Positions 7,761 through 15,138 of a DNA stretch of 15,147 nucleotides are shown piece after piece (the first letter of the stretch is position 1; every line of letters begins with the position of its first letter). The notes under the pieces are model-generated. The model saw only the letters and a list, made by a program, of their open reading frames with translations, was not told where the DNA came from and did not search any database. The stretch covers positions 1-15,147 of the forward strand of contig CAZRIE010000102.1 of assembly GCA_964600075.1 (NCBI GenBank). The letters run 5' to 3'. This DNA is from CAZRIE01 sp964600075. Lineage in GTDB: Bacteria; Bacteroidota; Bacteroidia; Flavobacteriales; Flavobacteriaceae. The translations under genes were made by a program, and so were the position numbers.

Positions 7761-7784
7761 ACTTGAACTTGAACTTGAACTTGA
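7761..7784. repeat. Tandem hexamer (ACTTGA)4 upstream of coaD
   Basis: Four perfect ACTTGA units lie between ddl and coaD, 24 bases before the coaD start codon, followed by a degenerate ATTTAA unit. A short array like this can expand or contract by slippage and would change the spacing in the coaD leader. It shares the TTGAA core with the TTTGAA repeat at 146-161 and with the arms of the dyad at 6549-6571. Confidence 0.85.
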
Positions 7785-7808
7785 ATTTAAAAATCTGAAT
7801 CCCATAAA

Positions 7809-8264
7809 ATGAGACGTGCCATCTTTCCCGGTTCTTTCGACCCTTTGACCTTGGGGCATTTCGATATTATCATGAGAGGCATTACACTTTTTGATGAACT
7901 CATCATCGCAATTGGTATCAATGCCGAAAAGAAGTACATGTTTACGCTCGAACAGCGAATGCAGTTTATAACCGAAGCCTTTGTGAACGAACCCAAAGTA
8001 CGAGTACTTACTTACGAGGGCCTTACCGTTGATTTCTGCAAAAAAATAGATGCTGATTTCATTTTAAGGGGACTGCGCAATCCCGGCGATTTTGAATTCG
8101 AAAAAGCTATTGCCCATACTAACCGTAAACTTTCTGAAATAGAGACTGTTTTTCTACTTACCTCATCAGGAAAATCTTATATCAGTTCTTCGATAGTACG
8201 AGATGTTATCAGAAATGGTGGTGATTATACCGGTCTAGTTCCTGATACTGTTCGTGTGTTATAA
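7809..8264 (+). CDS. coaD: Phosphopantetheine adenylyltransferase
   Basis: Transfers AMP from ATP to 4'-phosphopantetheine, the penultimate step of coenzyme A synthesis, in the cytoplasm. It has 151 residues, a little shorter than the usual ~160 but with all motifs. They are GSFDPLTLGH at 8-17, containing the nucleotidyltransferase T/HxGH signature (T14-x-G16-H17), RGLR at 88-91, and ISSSIVR at 125-131. The ATG at 7809 gives the conserved N-terminus (RRAIFPGSFDP). It probably shares a transcript with ddl, but the 120-base gap with a hexamer repeat leaves room for separate control. Confidence 0.96.
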   Translation: MRRAIFPGSFDPLTLGHFDIIMRGITLFDELIIAIGINAEKKYMFTLEQRMQFITEAFVNEPKVRVLTYEGLTVDFCKKIDADFILRGLRNPGDFEFEKAIAHTNRKLSEIETVFLLTSSGKSYISSSIVRDVIRNGGDYTGLVPDTVRVL

Positions 8265-8388
8265 GATAGTTTATTCTTAAAAGCATAGATTACTGCAGGA
8301 CATTAGAAAAATTTAATTACGTATTCCATTTAAGGAAGAAATTACTTTTATAGCAACTACTATTTCCTTTACCACTTGATTTAGTATA

Positions 8389-8413
8389 GAACACAACGGG
8401 TTTTATAGTGTTC
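8389..8413. other. Inverted GAACAC/GTGTTC half-sites upstream of the kinase gene
   Basis: GAACAC (8389-8394) and GTGTTC (8408-8413) are reverse complements 13 bases apart, each preceded by TATA. They lie 60-84 bases before the likely kinase start in a 208-base gap (8265-8472) that otherwise shows no gene and no good promoter match. They could be half-sites for a dimeric regulator, but six-base arms arise easily by chance. Confidence 0.25.
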
Positions 8414-8472
8414 ACAACAAACCTTTAGACATATTGGGAAAACCTTCTATTTTAGTAAGAAATCCCATCAAT

Positions 8473-10323
8473 ATGCCGAGAGCAGTCCAAATTTCTGCCA
8501 ATAATTATTTAATTAGACAACTGCCAACGGCTACTGCTTTTATCGACAAAAAGTTCGAAGTAGTATATGCCTCAGATAAGTGGATTGCCTACCACGAAAT
8601 GGATACTTCTGCCGTATTCGGAAAGCGAATCGATACCTTTTTTACAAAATTAAGTGACCAACAGGAAAAAATACTAGGTGATTGCCTTAAAGGAGAGGCT
8701 CACGAGGTTCAGGTCGATTACAATGTAAATATCGCTTCAGGTCATAAATGGTTAGAGTGGACGTGTAACCCCTGGTATGATGAGAAGGAAAATATAATCG
8801 GCCTTGTCATACAAGCGAAAGACATAACTGAACTCAAACTTAATGAAGATAGACTTTACAAATCACAATCACTTTTAAAGGCCATATCGGAAATTAGCAA
8901 AATAGGAAACTGGGAATACGATATTATCAATGATAACCTCCATTGGTCCGACATGACACGGAAAATACACCAGGTTTCCGAAGATTTTGTTCCGACAATT
9001 GAAAATGCGTTGGATTTTTTCAAAGACGGTTATAATAAGAATACCATTTCAATGATAGTTTACGAGGGAATGGAAAAGGGTACCCCATGGAGTGAAAAAC
9101 TACAAATAATAACAGCAAAAGGCAATGAAATATGGGTTCAAACTGCTGGAATGCCTGTTTTTCAGAATGAAAAGTTAATTGGTCTTACAGGTACATTTCA
9201 AAATATAGACCATCGAATTCGATCCGAGGCAAAAACAAAAGAAAATGAGCAGTTACTTCAAACGCTCATCGATAACCTACCGCTCAATGTCTTTATTAAA
9301 GATACTGAATCACGTAAAATATTGGTCAACAAAGCAGAGTGTGAGTATTTGGGTGTCACTAATGCAGACGAACTCATAGGTAAAACTGACTTTGATCTTT
9401 TTGATAAGGGAATTGCACAAGTTTCTAGAGATGAGGACATCAAGGTGATGGATACCCTGACGCCAATGTTAGGAAGCGAAACTGTAAGTAGAAAGAAAAA
9501 TGGAGAAATTACCACTTTCTTAACTTCCAAAATTCCTTTAGTAGACAATAATGGTCGGGCAGCCGGATTGGTAGGCATCAGTATGGATATTTCCGACCTT
9601 AAGCAAAAAGAGAAAAAACTTCGCGACCTCATAAATATAGCCTCCCAACAAAACAAGAAACTCATCAATTTTGCCCATATCGTCTCTCATAACCTACGTT
9701 CACATACCGCTAATTTTTCGATGTTGCTTGACTTTTTGATCGACGAAAAAAATGAGGTCGAAAAACAGAATATCCTCAAAATGCTTACCGATGCGTCCGA
9801 CAATCTTTTAGAGACCTTAGAAAATCTCAATGAGGTAGTTGATATCAACACCAATATCAACATCGAGAAGAAGTCCATTAACCTCTATTCAAAAATAAGT
9901 GACGTAGAACAGAACCTTACTGAATTCTTGCTAGACAATAATGCGACTATTGTAAATAACATTTCGAATAAAGTCGAGATAAATATAGTTGCCAGCTATA
10001 TCGATAATATCTTAATGAACTTCATCACCAATTCAGTCAAATATAAAGATCCTGAACGAAATCCGATAGTGACTTTAAGTACAACGAGTGAAAATGGTTA
10101 TACCATTCTTTCTATCAAAGACAATGGTTTGGGCATTGATCTTAAAAAATACGGCGATAAGCTCTTCGGTATGTACAAAACCTTTCACAACCATACCGAT
10201 GCGAAGGGCATTGGCCTCTTTATTACGAAAAACCAAATTGAGGCCATGAAGGGAAAGGTTACGGTGCACAGTAAAGTTGGGGTAGGAACTACGTTCAATG
10301 TCTATTTTAATGAGAAAAATTGA
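8473..10323 (+). CDS. Cytoplasmic multi-PAS sensor histidine kinase
   Basis: Autophosphorylating sensor kinase of 616 residues. There are no membrane segments, so it should sense an internal cue. Three PAS modules lie at about 10-120, 130-247 (aromatic-rich, PAS_3-like, with GNWEYD) and 258-378 (LIDNLPLNVFIKD start, GISMDISD end). A short coiled segment leads to the H-box FAHIVSHNLRSH, with phospho-acceptor H406. The usual proline after HxLR is replaced by histidine. The ATPase domain has the N-box (NFITNSVKY; N516, N520), G1 DNGLGID (550-556) and G2 KGIGLF (from 578). I prefer the ATG at 8473; the frame extends to a TTG at 8434, which adds 13 residues with no clear domain content. The 3' end overlaps the receiver gene by 14 bases, so kinase and receiver are translated from one message and are probably partners. 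The ligand is unknown. Confidence 0.92.
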   Translation: MPRAVQISANNYLIRQLPTATAFIDKKFEVVYASDKWIAYHEMDTSAVFGKRIDTFFTKLSDQQEKILGDCLKGEAHEVQVDYNVNIASGHKWLEWTCNPWYDEKENIIGLVIQAKDITELKLNEDRLYKSQSLLKAISEISKIGNWEYDIINDNLHWSDMTRKIHQVSEDFVPTIENALDFFKDGYNKNTISMIVYEGMEKGTPWSEKLQIITAKGNEIWVQTAGMPVFQNEKLIGLTGTFQNIDHRIRSEAKTKENEQLLQTLIDNLPLNVFIKDTESRKILVNKAECEYLGVTNADELIGKTDFDLFDKGIAQVSRDEDIKVMDTLTPMLGSETVSRKKNGEITTFLTSKIPLVDNNGRAAGLVGISMDISDLKQKEKKLRDLINIASQQNKKLINFAHIVSHNLRSHTANFSMLLDFLIDEKNEVEKQNILKMLTDASDNLLETLENLNEVVDINTNINIEKKSINLYSKISDVEQNLTEFLLDNNATIVNNISNKVEINIVASYIDNILMNFITNSVKYKDPERNPIVTLSTTSENGYTILSIKDNGLGIDLKKYGDKLFGMYKTFHNHTDAKGIGLFITKNQIEAMKGKVTVHSKVGVGTTFNVYFNEKN

Positions 10324-10714
10324 GAGTATCTGTATTATCGAGGACGATCGTATAACCTTGTTCGGTATTCGAAAAATGTTAAATTTAGCTGTTACTTGTG
10401 ATGATATCTCATCATACGTCAATGGTAAATTAGCATTGGAAGCAATAAAAAAAAGGTTTGAGGAGCAAGGAAAGGTGCCAGATATAATTTTTTTGGATAT
10501 CAATATGCAAATTATGGACGGTTGGCAGTTTCTTGAGGAATTCATTGCCCTTCCATTAGAGCAAAAGGTACGTGTGAATATTATCACTTCTTCGATAGAC
10601 CATCATGATAAAAAGATTTGGGAAGACTATCAGAAACGCACCCATCATGTCATTACCTACAATAACAAACCCATTCGGAAAAATCAAATAGCAGAGATTA
10701 CAATAAAGGCGTAA
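10310..10714 (+). CDS. Single-domain response regulator (CheY-like receiver)
   Basis: A 134-residue protein consisting only of a receiver domain. The acidic pocket is E11-D12-D13 (CIIEDDR), the phospho-acceptor is D63 in IIFLDINMQIMDGW, the switch residue is T93 or S94 in IITSSID, and the conserved lysine is K120 in NNKPI. There is no DNA-binding or enzymatic output, so it must act by protein contact or pass phosphate along a relay. I choose the ATG at 10310 (MRKIESICII) over an in-frame ATG at 10298 because four extra residues precede the first strand. Either start overlaps the end of the kinase gene, indicating translational coupling. No downstream effector is evident in the window. Confidence 0.92.
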   Translation: MRKIESICIIEDDRITLFGIRKMLNLAVTCDDISSYVNGKLALEAIKKRFEEQGKVPDIIFLDINMQIMDGWQFLEEFIALPLEQKVRVNIITSSIDHHDKKIWEDYQKRTHHVITYNNKPIRKNQIAEITIKA

Positions 10715-10826
10715 CACAAGTACCTGAAAAAGTACGGCTACCAGAGAATGCACTTGCATACAATATCATAACTACCTTTCTTATTTTATCATTAAACCAT
10801 CCACGGTAGCATGCTCACATCTAGGT

Positions 10827-10846
10827 TTTCACGTAATTTCGTGAAA
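10827..10846 (+). promoter_or_regulatory. Hairpin ending on the peptidase start codon
   Basis: TTTCACG (10827-10833) and CGTGAAA (10840-10846) form a perfect 7-bp stem around a six-base loop. The last base of the right arm is the A of the ATG of the M14 peptidase gene. In mRNA it would place structure directly against the initiation site; as DNA it could be an operator. The role is inferred from position only. Confidence 0.45.
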
Positions 10847-12639
10847 TGAAATCATTATTGCCCGATTACCGAAAGACGAAATTTTCGCTCCTTTTTTTGG
10901 GCACCTTGTTCGCTCTCTCATGTGAAACAAAACAGGAAGACGATGCAACTAGCTTTCTGACCCATTTTGAGTTGAGCAAAGGCGAAGAAACGGCAACATA
11001 TCTTCAGACTATCGATTTCTATATTCAATTGGCCAAAGAATTTCCTGAAATCAATATGCAAACCGTTGGAGAGACCGATAGCGGCTATCCTTTGCATATT
11101 ATCATCTACAATCCTGACAGAGATTTTAATTTTCAAAAAATCAGAAAAGATAAAATCATCATGCTGGTCAATAACGGTATACATCCCGGGGAGAGCGACG
11201 GCATCGATGCGACCATGCTTTTGTACCGCGATTTTGTTACGGGAAAATTAACAGCACCAAAAAATACGGTATTGGTAACCATTCCTCTTTACAACATCGG
11301 TGGGGCGTTGAACCGTAACAGTACTACCCGGGCCAATCAGAATGGCCCTAAATCTTACGGTTTTCGCGGCAATACCCTCAACTATGACCTCAACAGAGAT
11401 TTTATTAAGGCCGATACCAAAAACGCACATACCTTCTATAAAATATTCCATTTGGTCAAGCCTGATATCTTTATCGAAAACCATGTAAGCAATGGTGCCG
11501 ATTATCAATATACGTTGACCCACCTCTTTACGCAGCATAACAGATTGGGTGAAGAACTAGGCTACTATTTGAACCAAGAAATGATGCCCGCCCTAGAAAA
11601 GTCATTACTAGATATCGACTGGGAGATTACCCCATATGTAAATGTATTCAACGCGGTACCGGAAGATGGTTTTTCCCAGTTCATGGATCATCCTAGATAC
11701 TCGACGGGCTATACGACCCTATGGAATACGCTTGGTATGATGGTAGAAACGCATATGTTGAAACCGTATAAGCAAAGGGTCGAAGGTACCTATAAATTGA
11801 TGGAAAAAATGATTGCTATTGCTGAAACCGATAGCTATAAGATCAAGCGTTTACGGGCAGAGGCAAAACATCGCCATAAAGGCTGGAAATACTATCCCAC
11901 AGCTTGGGCAATAGATTCCACCCGCACCACGACCCTGAATTTCAAGGGTTTTATGGCTGATACCCTGACCAGTGCGGTAACAGGTTTTACACGACTAAAA
12001 TATGATCGCAACAGACCTTTTGCCAAACCCGTCAACTACCAGAACTTTTATAAGCCCATAGATTCGGTCGTAATTCCCAAAGGGTATATATTAAAAAGAG
12101 GTTGGAGCAAGGTGGCGACATTGTTAGATTTGAACGAAATAGATTACAAAACCCTTCAAAACGATACCATACTTTCTGCTGAATCATATAAAATTGATTC
12201 ATTTAAAACAGCGGATTACCCGTACGAAGGACATTATCCACATCGCGACACAAAAGTAAACAGAGTTAGCAAAAAGATAAAGTTTCGGCAGGGCGACCTA
12301 TACATTCCCAGTGATCAAGCTGGTATTCGATACCTTTTGGAAACCTTGGAGCCCGAGGCTATGGATTCTTTTTTCAATTGGAACTTTTTCGACCCTATTC
12401 TACAACGAAAAGAAGGGTTTTCACCATACGTTTTTGAAGACGAGGCATTAAAATTGCTAGAGGAAAATGAAACTCTTCGGAATAGATTTGAACTTAAAAA
12501 AACCAGCGAACCAAAATTTGCAGAAAGTTGGTACGCCCAACTAGATTGGCTATTCAAACAATCGGGGCATTACGAGGAAACCCATATGCAATATCCCGTT
12601 TATCGAATTTTAAAAGAAGAAACGCATAGTAATGACTAG
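10846..12639 (+). CDS. M14-family zinc metallopeptidase, lipoprotein
   Basis: A predicted zinc carboxypeptidase-type enzyme of 597 residues anchored to the envelope. The N-terminus has a basic region (YRKTK), a hydrophobic core and a lipobox-like ALSC with C26 as lipidated cysteine. The residues after it (ETKQEDD) place acidic residues at +5 to +7, resembling the Bacteroidota lipoprotein surface-export signal. The peptidase domain fills roughly 45-320: HPGES supplies zinc ligands H113 and E116, H213 in IENHVS is the likely third ligand, the LNRDF segment follows NYD near 182-186, and E301 in MVETHM is the candidate catalytic glutamate. The C-terminal half (about 320-597) is less recognisable, as in long Bacteroidota M14 proteins. 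The substrate (peptides or peptidoglycan) cannot be read from sequence. Its stop codon overlaps that of the convergent NUDIX gene. Confidence 0.88.
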   Translation: MKSLLPDYRKTKFSLLFLGTLFALSCETKQEDDATSFLTHFELSKGEETATYLQTIDFYIQLAKEFPEINMQTVGETDSGYPLHIIIYNPDRDFNFQKIRKDKIIMLVNNGIHPGESDGIDATMLLYRDFVTGKLTAPKNTVLVTIPLYNIGGALNRNSTTRANQNGPKSYGFRGNTLNYDLNRDFIKADTKNAHTFYKIFHLVKPDIFIENHVSNGADYQYTLTHLFTQHNRLGEELGYYLNQEMMPALEKSLLDIDWEITPYVNVFNAVPEDGFSQFMDHPRYSTGYTTLWNTLGMMVETHMLKPYKQRVEGTYKLMEKMIAIAETDSYKIKRLRAEAKHRHKGWKYYPTAWAIDSTRTTTLNFKGFMADTLTSAVTGFTRLKYDRNRPFAKPVNYQNFYKPIDSVVIPKGYILKRGWSKVATLLDLNEIDYKTLQNDTILSAESYKIDSFKTADYPYEGHYPHRDTKVNRVSKKIKFRQGDLYIPSDQAGIRYLLETLEPEAMDSFFNWNFFDPILQRKEGFSPYVFEDEALKLLEENETLRNRFELKKTSEPKFAESWYAQLDWLFKQSGHYEETHMQYPVYRILKEETHSND

Positions 12640-13223
12640 GCGCCAAAAAGAATCTTAATATTGGTATAAGAATTCTGTAACGCCTTTTGAATCTTTTTCG
12701 GGCCTTTCCATTTGACCTTTACGATGCCTTCTTTTTTTTCGGGCTTTAGCTTTCCTGTATATTCGGTTTTCATGGCGTACCAGTGTACTTCCTTCAGTGT
12801 ATATGTGCCGTTGTTCTTGAAAACGTGATAGGTAGTTTGTAGAAAATTTTCGATTCGAAGGTCCTTAACCCCGGTTTCTTCCATCACTTCTCTAATGGCA
12901 CAGTCTTCAATCGATTCACCTTTGTCCAATTTTCCTTTGGGCAGATCCCATTTATCATTTCTATAAATAAAAAGAACTTTACCTTTTGCATTGGTAACGA
13001 CCCCTCCGGCAGCAACGACCAAAGGAATTTTTTTGGTGAATTTTTTTAAAATTTCCTCGTGGTTGGGGTGGTATATATAAGCTTCTGGTAGTTTCTTTTT
13101 TATCAGCGCCTTAATTGCTTCTTGAATCGAAACTTCGTTGAGCAGAAAATATTCACCATTGCCGGTTTCCGAGAGTTTATTTGTTAGGATCAACGGTAGT
13201 TCGTTTACAAAAACTTTATACAT
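12636..13223 (-). CDS. NUDIX hydrolase
   Basis: Hydrolyses a nucleoside-diphosphate-linked compound; the substrate is not predictable. With the start at 13223 the protein is 195 residues and begins MYKVFVNELPLIL. The NUDIX box is complete: G97-x5-E-x7-REVMEETGV ending at V119, with metal-binding glutamates E112, E115 and E116. An N-terminal region of about 70 residues precedes the NUDIX fold, and a KWDLPKGK strand leads into the box. The open frame continues upstream to 13346, but that extension runs antisense through the start of pyrE and is rejected; an ATG at 13232 (two codons plus) is a possible alternative. The start lies seven bases from the divergent pyrE start, and the stop shares a CTAG with the M14 peptidase stop. 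The tight head-to-head link with pyrE hints at nucleotide metabolism (inference). Confidence 0.92.
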   Translation of the reverse strand: MYKVFVNELPLILTNKLSETGNGEYFLLNEVSIQEAIKALIKKKLPEAYIYHPNHEEILKKFTKKIPLVVAAGGVVTNAKGKVLFIYRNDKWDLPKGKLDKGESIEDCAIREVMEETGVKDLRIENFLQTTYHVFKNNGTYTLKEVHWYAMKTEYTGKLKPEKKEGIVKVKWKGPKKIQKALQNSYTNIKILFGA

Positions 13224-13226
13224 TTG
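13219..13226 (+). promoter_or_regulatory. -7 promoter element abutting the pyrE start
   Basis: TACATTTG matches the Bacteroidota -7 consensus TAnnTTTG exactly and ends four bases before the pyrE ATG at 13231. Transcription from it would begin at or within a base or two of the start codon, implying a leaderless or nearly leaderless message. No TTG is found 17-23 bases upstream, which weakens the call. The element overlaps the NUDIX start codon. Confidence 0.4.
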
Positions 13227-13230
13227 TATC

Positions 13231-13887
13231 ATGGTTTTAGATAAAAACACCGCCAAAAAAACAGCTGAGCTTCTATTGCAAATTAATGCAATAAAGTTGA
13301 AACCCGAAAATCCTTTTATATGGGCTTCCGGTTGGAAATCACCCATCTATTGTGATAACAGAATCATACTTTCCTATCCTATTATCCGAAATTATGTCCG
13401 CGAAGAAATGGCCAAACAAGTTGAATCGCTCTACGGCAAACCCGATATCATTGCAGGAGTCGCAACGGGTGCTATCGGTATAGGTGCTTTGGTAGCCGAT
13501 TTTTTGGGCTTACCTTTCATTTACGTCCGACCAGAACCTAAATCGCATGGTAGACAGAACCAAATCGAAGGCCAACTGGAGCCGAACCAGACCGTTGTGG
13601 TCATCGAAGACCTGATCAGCACGGGAAAAAGCAGCCTTAATGCGGTCGATGCTCTAGTTGCCGAAGGTGCGAACGTAAAGGGTATGTTGGCAATCTTTAC
13701 CTACGGTTTTGATATTGCCGAGATAAATTTTAATGAAAAAGAGGTCACACTCCATACGCTAAGTGACTACGAACACCTGATACAGCAGGCCTCCGAAACC
13801 CACTTTGTAAAGGAAGAGCAATTGAACACACTTATGGAGTGGCGCAAAAGACCAGCTGAATGGAAACCTGAAATCTCAAAAAATTAA
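13231..13887 (+). CDS. pyrE: Orotate phosphoribosyltransferase
   Basis: Joins orotate to PRPP to give orotidine monophosphate in de novo pyrimidine synthesis, in the cytoplasm. It has 218 residues, normal for PyrE. Visible motifs are the substrate-site ASGWKSPIYCDNR at 32-44, GVATGAIGIG at 76-85, the flexible-loop KSHGRQNQIEG (104-114), and the PRPP-binding VVVIEDLISTGKSS at 122-135. I take the ATG at 13231 (MVLDKNTAKKTAELLLQ). The frame is open back to 13138, but that extension lies antisense within the NUDIX gene and has no PyrE similarity. An SRPBCC protein gene follows after 17 bases and is probably co-transcribed. Confidence 0.96.
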   Translation: MVLDKNTAKKTAELLLQINAIKLKPENPFIWASGWKSPIYCDNRIILSYPIIRNYVREEMAKQVESLYGKPDIIAGVATGAIGIGALVADFLGLPFIYVRPEPKSHGRQNQIEGQLEPNQTVVVIEDLISTGKSSLNAVDALVAEGANVKGMLAIFTYGFDIAEINFNEKEVTLHTLSDYEHLIQQASETHFVKEEQLNTLMEWRKRPAEWKPEISKN

Positions 13888-13904
13888 CTCATAACAAAAA
13901 TTAC

Positions 13905-14297
13905 ATGCACGTAGAAACTCCCGTCAAAAACCTAAACAAGGGCGACAAAGAGGTCTTTGACTTTTTGACAAATCTAAAAAATTTCGAAAAACTGATGCCC
14001 GAAAATATCGATAAATTTGAAGTGATCAACGAAGATCGTTTTCTTTTTGCGCTAAAAGGAATGCCCGAAATAGTGCTACAACGAAAAAACCAGACCCCGA
14101 ACAGCCAAATTATATTAGGGGCCGCTGGTGAGAAGTTACCTTTTACGCTAACGGCCGATATTGTAGCGAAAGCTGATAACACCAGTGAAGTATCCCTGAG
14201 TTTCGAAGGCGAATTCAATGCTATGATGGCCATGATGATTAAAAAGCCTATTACCAATTTTATGGGTACGCTGTCTGAAAACCTAACAAAAATCTAA
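13905..14297 (+). CDS. SRPBCC/START-like fold protein
   Basis: A 130-residue protein with no signal peptide. The pattern EVFDFLTNLKNFEKLMPENIDKFE near residues 16-39 is typical of small SRPBCC (Bet v 1/START-like) proteins: a helix followed by the 'LMPE' turn and beta strands lining a hydrophobic cavity. The C-terminal helix is amphipathic and methionine-rich (NAMMAMMIKKP). Such proteins bind hydrophobic ligands or act in carrier roles; this one has no assigned function. It follows pyrE by 17 bases on the same strand, suggesting one transcript, and ends 14 bases from the convergent birA end. Confidence 0.75.
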   Translation: MHVETPVKNLNKGDKEVFDFLTNLKNFEKLMPENIDKFEVINEDRFLFALKGMPEIVLQRKNQTPNSQIILGAAGEKLPFTLTADIVAKADNTSEVSLSFEGEFNAMMAMMIKKPITNFMGTLSENLTKI

Positions 14298-14311
14298 GAG
14301 TACGTTTAATA

Positions 14312-15043
14312 TCAATAACGGAGTTTGATTTCCTTCAAATCGAATTCTTTGATGATATTGTCTTCAATTTCAATAATCAATTTGCCCTCTTTGGAAACCC
14401 CGCGAATAAATCCCATGAATAGTTCTCCACCACTATTTTCAAAGGTAGAAGGTTTATTTCTTCGAAAAAGAACACTTTCGTAGGTTTTTCGAAGCTGACC
14501 TGATCCTGTTTCTTCCCATTCGCTAAAAATATTTTCCAAGTTTTTTATGATTTGAATTAGTACTTCCTCTAAACTAAAAGTGCTGCCCAGCAACAATTTT
14601 AGCGATGTCACGTTGTGAAGGGTATCGAAGTCTTGTTGATTTACATTCAGGCCGATACCCATTACCGCAGTATTTATTTTATCGCCCGAAAGTAGGTTTT
14701 CGATGAGAATACCACAGATTTTCGAATTACCTGACAGAATGTCGTTGGGCCACTTAATACACAAATCGGGAACATAAAGTGCTCTTAAACTTTTGTAAAT
14801 AGCCATTGAAACACCAATATTTAAAAGAAAACTATCGGAAATGGGCAAATCAAGGTTTTTTTTTAAAATACTAAAGGTGAGGTTTTTACCGGGTTTCGAT
14901 TGCCATTTCGCACCCATCTGGCCTCTACCTTTCAGTTGTTCTTTGGCAACAACTACCGTGAAATCGGCCAAGCCCTCTGACAGCATCAAACTTTTTAAAT
15001 AATCGTTCGTTGAGTCCGTGGCATCAAGTTTGATTAATCGCAT
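14312..15043 (-). CDS. birA: Biotin--[acetyl-CoA-carboxylase] ligase
   Basis: Activates biotin as biotinyl-AMP and transfers it to the lysine of biotin-carrier domains, such as K1116 of the pyruvate carboxylase in this window and the acetyl-CoA carboxylase carrier. It has 243 residues: the catalytic domain plus a C-terminal SH3-like domain (about 195-243). Motifs are DSTN at 10-13, GRGQMGAKW at 39-47, KWPNDI at 97-102, K108 in KICGIL, and GIGLNVN at 129-135. There is no N-terminal helix-turn-helix domain, so unlike E. coli BirA it should not act as the biotin-operon repressor. The ATG at 15043 sits directly before the conserved LIKLDATDSTN. The gene is divergent from the probable rsfS start. 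Confidence 0.95.
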   Translation of the reverse strand: MRLIKLDATDSTNDYLKSLMLSEGLADFTVVVAKEQLKGRGQMGAKWQSKPGKNLTFSILKKNLDLPISDSFLLNIGVSMAIYKSLRALYVPDLCIKWPNDILSGNSKICGILIENLLSGDKINTAVMGIGLNVNQQDFDTLHNVTSLKLLLGSTFSLEEVLIQIIKNLENIFSEWEETGSGQLRKTYESVLFRRNKPSTFENSGGELFMGFIRGVSKEGKLIIEIEDNIIKEFDLKEIKLRY

Positions 15044-15111
15044 GAACGAACGTTTCCGTAGATATTACATCTATTGTTACAAAACATAGGTCTAAAAGAA
15101 CAAAAAAATAA

Positions 15112-15119
15112 TAACTTTG
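15112..15119 (+). promoter_or_regulatory. -7 promoter element upstream of the last gene
   Basis: TAACTTTG matches TAnnTTTG exactly, 19 bases before the ATG at 15139. No TTG is seen at the expected 17-23 base spacing, so only the -7 half is supported. Confidence 0.4.
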
Positions 15120-15138
15120 TAGAAATTAAAATTTTTGA

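Noticed and set aside
8434..8472. TTG-initiated 13-residue extension of the histidine kinase
   Set aside because: It needs a rare start codon, adds no domain content, and an in-frame ATG lies just before the first PAS module.
10075..10587. 170-codon open frame on the minus strand across the kinase/receiver junction
   Set aside because: It is a shadow of two intact overlapping genes whose motifs are fully explained on the plus strand.
13138..13230. 31-residue N-terminal extension of PyrE
   Set aside because: It is antisense to the NUDIX coding region, and the usual PyrE N-terminus begins at the ATG at 13231.
13224..13346. 41-residue N-terminal extension of the NUDIX protein
   Set aside because: It runs antisense through the start of pyrE, while the expected NUDIX family N-terminus MYKVFVN begins at 13223.
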